Shown: piece after piece, positions 61,814 to 64,000 of the stretch | How the letters are laid out: each line of letters starts with the position of its first letter | How positions within the stretch are numbered: position 1 is the first letter of the stretch | NCBI RefSeq assembly: GCF_039545455.1 | Contig: NZ_CP154468.1 | Coordinates: 1,432,501-1,496,500, forward strand | DNA from: Brucella sp. BE17 | GTDB taxonomy: Bacteria > Pseudomonadota > Alphaproteobacteria > Rhizobiales > Rhizobiaceae | Direction: 5' to 3' | DNA length: 64,000 nt | Notes under the pieces: model-generated | Told to the model about the DNA's origin: nothing | Database searches by the model: none | The model's input: the letters and a program-made list of their open reading frames with translations, nothing else | Translations under genes and position numbers: made by a program

Positions 61814-64000
61814 ATGCAGGACGAGGCGTTGAGAGCCGGGCAAAATTATACACATCGCAGACAGTCTTTGATGGCTTTGTTGTTGGCATCGACTGGGTTT
61901 GGCTTTGTTGTAGTTATAGGAGCACAGCAAACAGCTTACGCGCAGAGTGTGTCGGTGCAGACAGTTTCACTGAATATCCCGTCGCAAAATCTCAGTTCAG
62001 CACTGGCTGCATTTGCTGGCCGGACGGGTGTAAGAATGCTGATTCCGTCGAGCCTTGTTGCCGGAAAAAACAGTGTTGCTTTGGTGGGAAGCTACACACG
62101 AGAGCAGGCAATGTCGCGTCTGCTGTCCGCAAGCAATCTGCATTACAGCTTCACCGATGCAAATACTGTAACCATTTTCGATCCGCCGAGTGGAGGGTCT
62201 GCCGCAGGTGACATCATAAATGGCGAAGATACGACCTTGCTTGATACGATTACCGTGACTGCTGGTCAGGGGGTTGGTCTGGCGGATCAGCCTTATCAGA
62301 CAGCCGGTTCGCAAACCTACATATCGGCTGATAAGATCGAACGCTTTCGCGGAACATCAGTTGGTGACATGTTGTCTGGCACACCGGGCGTATTGAATGC
62401 AGACAACCGCAATGGTGCAGCTCTTGACGTGAATATCCGCGGTATGCAGGGGCAGGGTCGCGTTCCCGTAAGTGTTGACGGAGCCATTCAGGAAACGACA
62501 GTTTGGCGTGGCTATTCCGGCATTGCTGGAAGATCCTATGTCGACCCTGACTTTATAGGCGGGGTAATGGTCGAGAAAGGCCCCAGCTCCGGAGCCGACG
62601 GTGCAGGTGCGGTTGGCGGTATCGTGCGTATGAACACCATTTCCGCCGATGACATTCTACGTCCGGGCAAGGACTTTGGTATTCGCATTAAAGGTGGCTT
62701 CAATTCTAACAGCTCTTCTGTGCCTCCGGTCGATACAACTGGAGGACTGCACGGCGCAGGCACTTATCCCGATGGCCAGCTGCCAACATCTTTTGGCGGC
62801 CCGGAAGGTATGGATAGACCCTCATTCCTTGAGCCTGCCGGTGGCAATGGCAGTATAGCTGCAGCCTACAAGTCGGAATATGTTGAAGTATTGGCTGCCT
62901 ATGCGCGGCGTAAAAACGGCAACTACTATGCGGGTACCCGTGGTAAGACTGTTGATAAGATCCTTTTCCCAAACTGCATGAGAATCAGTGCGGGAGAATG
63001 CTCGAGTGTGGCACCCGGATATACAAGCGTCGCTTTCGAAGGTCTCAATCGCTATCGCGGGGGCGAACAAGTTCTTAATACGTCTCAAGATAACAAGTCT
63101 TTTCTTCTCAAGGGAGGCTTTCATCTCCCTTACGACCAAAAATTAGACTTGTCCTTCATGCGTTATGACAGCATCTATGGCGAAATCATGCCATCACAAA
63201 TTCTTTACGCTGAAGACTATGGTGCGTACCAAGCAAAGCTTAATCAAGTGAAGATGGATACCTATACCGCCAAATATTCGTGGAATCCTGAGGGTAATGA
63301 TTTTTTTGCCTTAAAGGCAGGACTTTGGATGACAGATGCTGAACTTACCACGCCGTATCAATGGTATCAGTTTGATGATCCAATACTTCACAATTACTAC
63401 GGAACGAAAAACAAACGTTGGGGGTTCAACGCTGAAAATACCTCGGCATTTGATACTTCAATTGGAACAATATCGTTAAACTATGGTGGCAGCTACACAT
63501 ACGAGACCATAAGTCCAGGCGATGGTGCCGATTTGATGAAGGGAAGAAGTGGTAACCGTCGTGAAGTAAGCCTGTTCACATCTGGGGAGTGGAAACCAAA
63601 TGACTGGCTGACGTTCAACGCGTCCGTCAGATATTCAGATTTTAAATCAAAAGATACACGACCTTGGGAGGTTGAAATCTATCCGTTACGTCACGGAGAT
63701 AAAGTTTTTAATTTTCACTCCGCCGCTGAACGCACCGCCCACCGCAAAGCCAATCCCGGATCTGTAAACATGCCGATGATCCAGGAGGTTAAAACTGGAG
63801 TTTATAGAGCCTATGATGGAAATGGCTTGGCGCCAGTTTTATCAGCAACTATTGAACCAGTTGACGGTATACAGTTCTATGGAAAGTATGCTGAAGCGAT
63901 CCGCCTTCCAAGTCTTTTTGAAACAACGCGCGGCTTTTCAACCGATGAATCTCCGTTCAATCTTAAGCCAGAACATGCACACAATTGGGAATTCGGCCTA
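61814..64000 (+). CDS. TonB-dependent outer-membrane receptor with STN signalling domain, 3' cut by window edge
   Basis: 729 codons are open to the last base. ATG 61814 follows GGAGCAGGT; ATG 61793 in frame is possible. A long signal peptide runs to about residue 45 (ending QTAYAQS). The STN signalling domain follows (VSLNIPSQNLSSALAAFAGR, LLSASNLHYSFTDANTVTIF), then the TonB box and plug region (TLLDTITVTAG, GDMLSGTPGVLNADNRNGAA, VNIRGMQGQGRVPVSVDGA, VMVEKGPSSGADGAGAVGG) and barrel strands. Import of a ferric siderophore or haem is expected. The plug motif recalls HasR-type haem/hemophore receptors, but no substrate is proved. With fecI-fecR just upstream it forms a complete surface-signalling trio. 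Confidence 0.9.
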   Translation, partial: MQDEALRAGQNYTHRRQSLMALLLASTGFGFVVVIGAQQTAYAQSVSVQTVSLNIPSQNLSSALAAFAGRTGVRMLIPSSLVAGKNSVALVGSYTREQAMSRLLSASNLHYSFTDANTVTIFDPPSGGSAAGDIINGEDTTLLDTITVTAGQGVGLADQPYQTAGSQTYISADKIERFRGTSVGDMLSGTPGVLNADNRNGAALDVNIRGMQGQGRVPVSVDGAIQETTVWRGYSGIAGRSYVDPDFIGGVMVEKGPSSGADGAGAVGGIVRMNTISADDILRPGKDFGIRIKGGFNSNSSSVPPVDTTGGLHGAGTYPDGQLPTSFGGPEGMDRPSFLEPAGGNGSIAAAYKSEYVEVLAAYARRKNGNYYAGTRGKTVDKILFPNCMRISAGECSSVAPGYTSVAFEGLNRYRGGEQVLNTSQDNKSFLLKGGFHLPYDQKLDLSFMRYDSIYGEIMPSQILYAEDYGAYQAKLNQVKMDTYTAKYSWNPEGNDFFALKAGLWMTDAELTTPYQWYQFDDPILHNYYGTKNKRWGFNAENTSAFDTSIGTISLNYGGSYTYETISPGDGADLMKGRSGNRREVSLFTSGEWKPNDWLTFNASVRYSDFKSKDTRPWEVEIYPLRHGDKVFNFHSAAERTAHRKANPGSVNMPMIQEVKTGVYRAYDGNGLAPVLSATIEPVDGIQFYGKYAEAIRLPSLFETTRGFSTDESPFNLKPEHAHNWEFGL

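Overview
The window looks like a chromosomal segment of a Rhizobiales alphaproteobacterium. I favour a member of the Brucellaceae (Brucella/Ochrobactrum and relatives), because the left end carries core genes of that group in a compact run: gabD, a YqaA-type membrane protein, DsbB, an HNH endonuclease, an AlkA-like glycosylase, gluQRS and glcB. The assignment rests on gene content and remembered protein families. No database search was possible.

Layout. 1-6960 is ordinary core DNA. 7153-14872 is an accessory catabolic island: amidase, polar amino-acid ABC transporter, class III aminotransferase, SDR dehydrogenase and a divergent FadR-type regulator with two operator-like palindromes. A gene fragment lies at its left edge and an IS481 relic at its right edge. 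15461-25135 is a surface-glycan and cyclic-di-GMP block. A TPR protein, WecB, a BcsB-like periplasmic protein, an NfrB-like glycosyltransferase with two MshEN-like regions and a predicted TIM-barrel protein form one leftward operon, followed by a PAS-GGDEF cyclase and a degenerate-GGDEF/EAL protein. This resembles the E. coli Nfr (phage N4 receptor glycan) pathway but is built differently, and it is my best candidate for an undescribed system. 25426-32762 carries a Gfo/Idh/MocA dehydrogenase, a polyamine/opine-type ABC transporter and a GMC oxidoreductase, and ends at tRNA-Ser(UGA). 33798-40776 is a LacI-controlled sugar operon (FAD oxidoreductase plus CUT1 transporter) with a perfect operator palindrome against its promoter.

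From 40.8 kb onward the DNA is a scrapyard of insertion sequences broken by two intact stretches. 42849-50729 is a second amino-acid-type operon (cyclodeaminase, ABC transporter, M20 hydrolase, FAD oxidase) with a TetR regulator upstream. 60036-64000 is a FecI/FecR/TonB-receptor iron-signalling cluster, with the receptor cut by the window end. Between and around them lie relics of IS6, IS66, IS3, IS630, IS21 and IS5 elements. They are nested in one another and in dead genes: a LysR regulator split cleanly by IS630 with a TA duplication, an OtnK-like kinase, a dioxygenase tail, and a membrane protein with one in-frame stop.

Working together: the three catabolic islands share one plan. Each pairs a local regulator with a dedicated ABC importer and one to three oxidoreductases, hydrolases or transaminases that would start breakdown of the imported nitrogenous or sugar compound. 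In all three amino-acid/polyamine-type operons a hairpin sits directly after the substrate-binding-protein gene, which would fit raised binding-protein expression.
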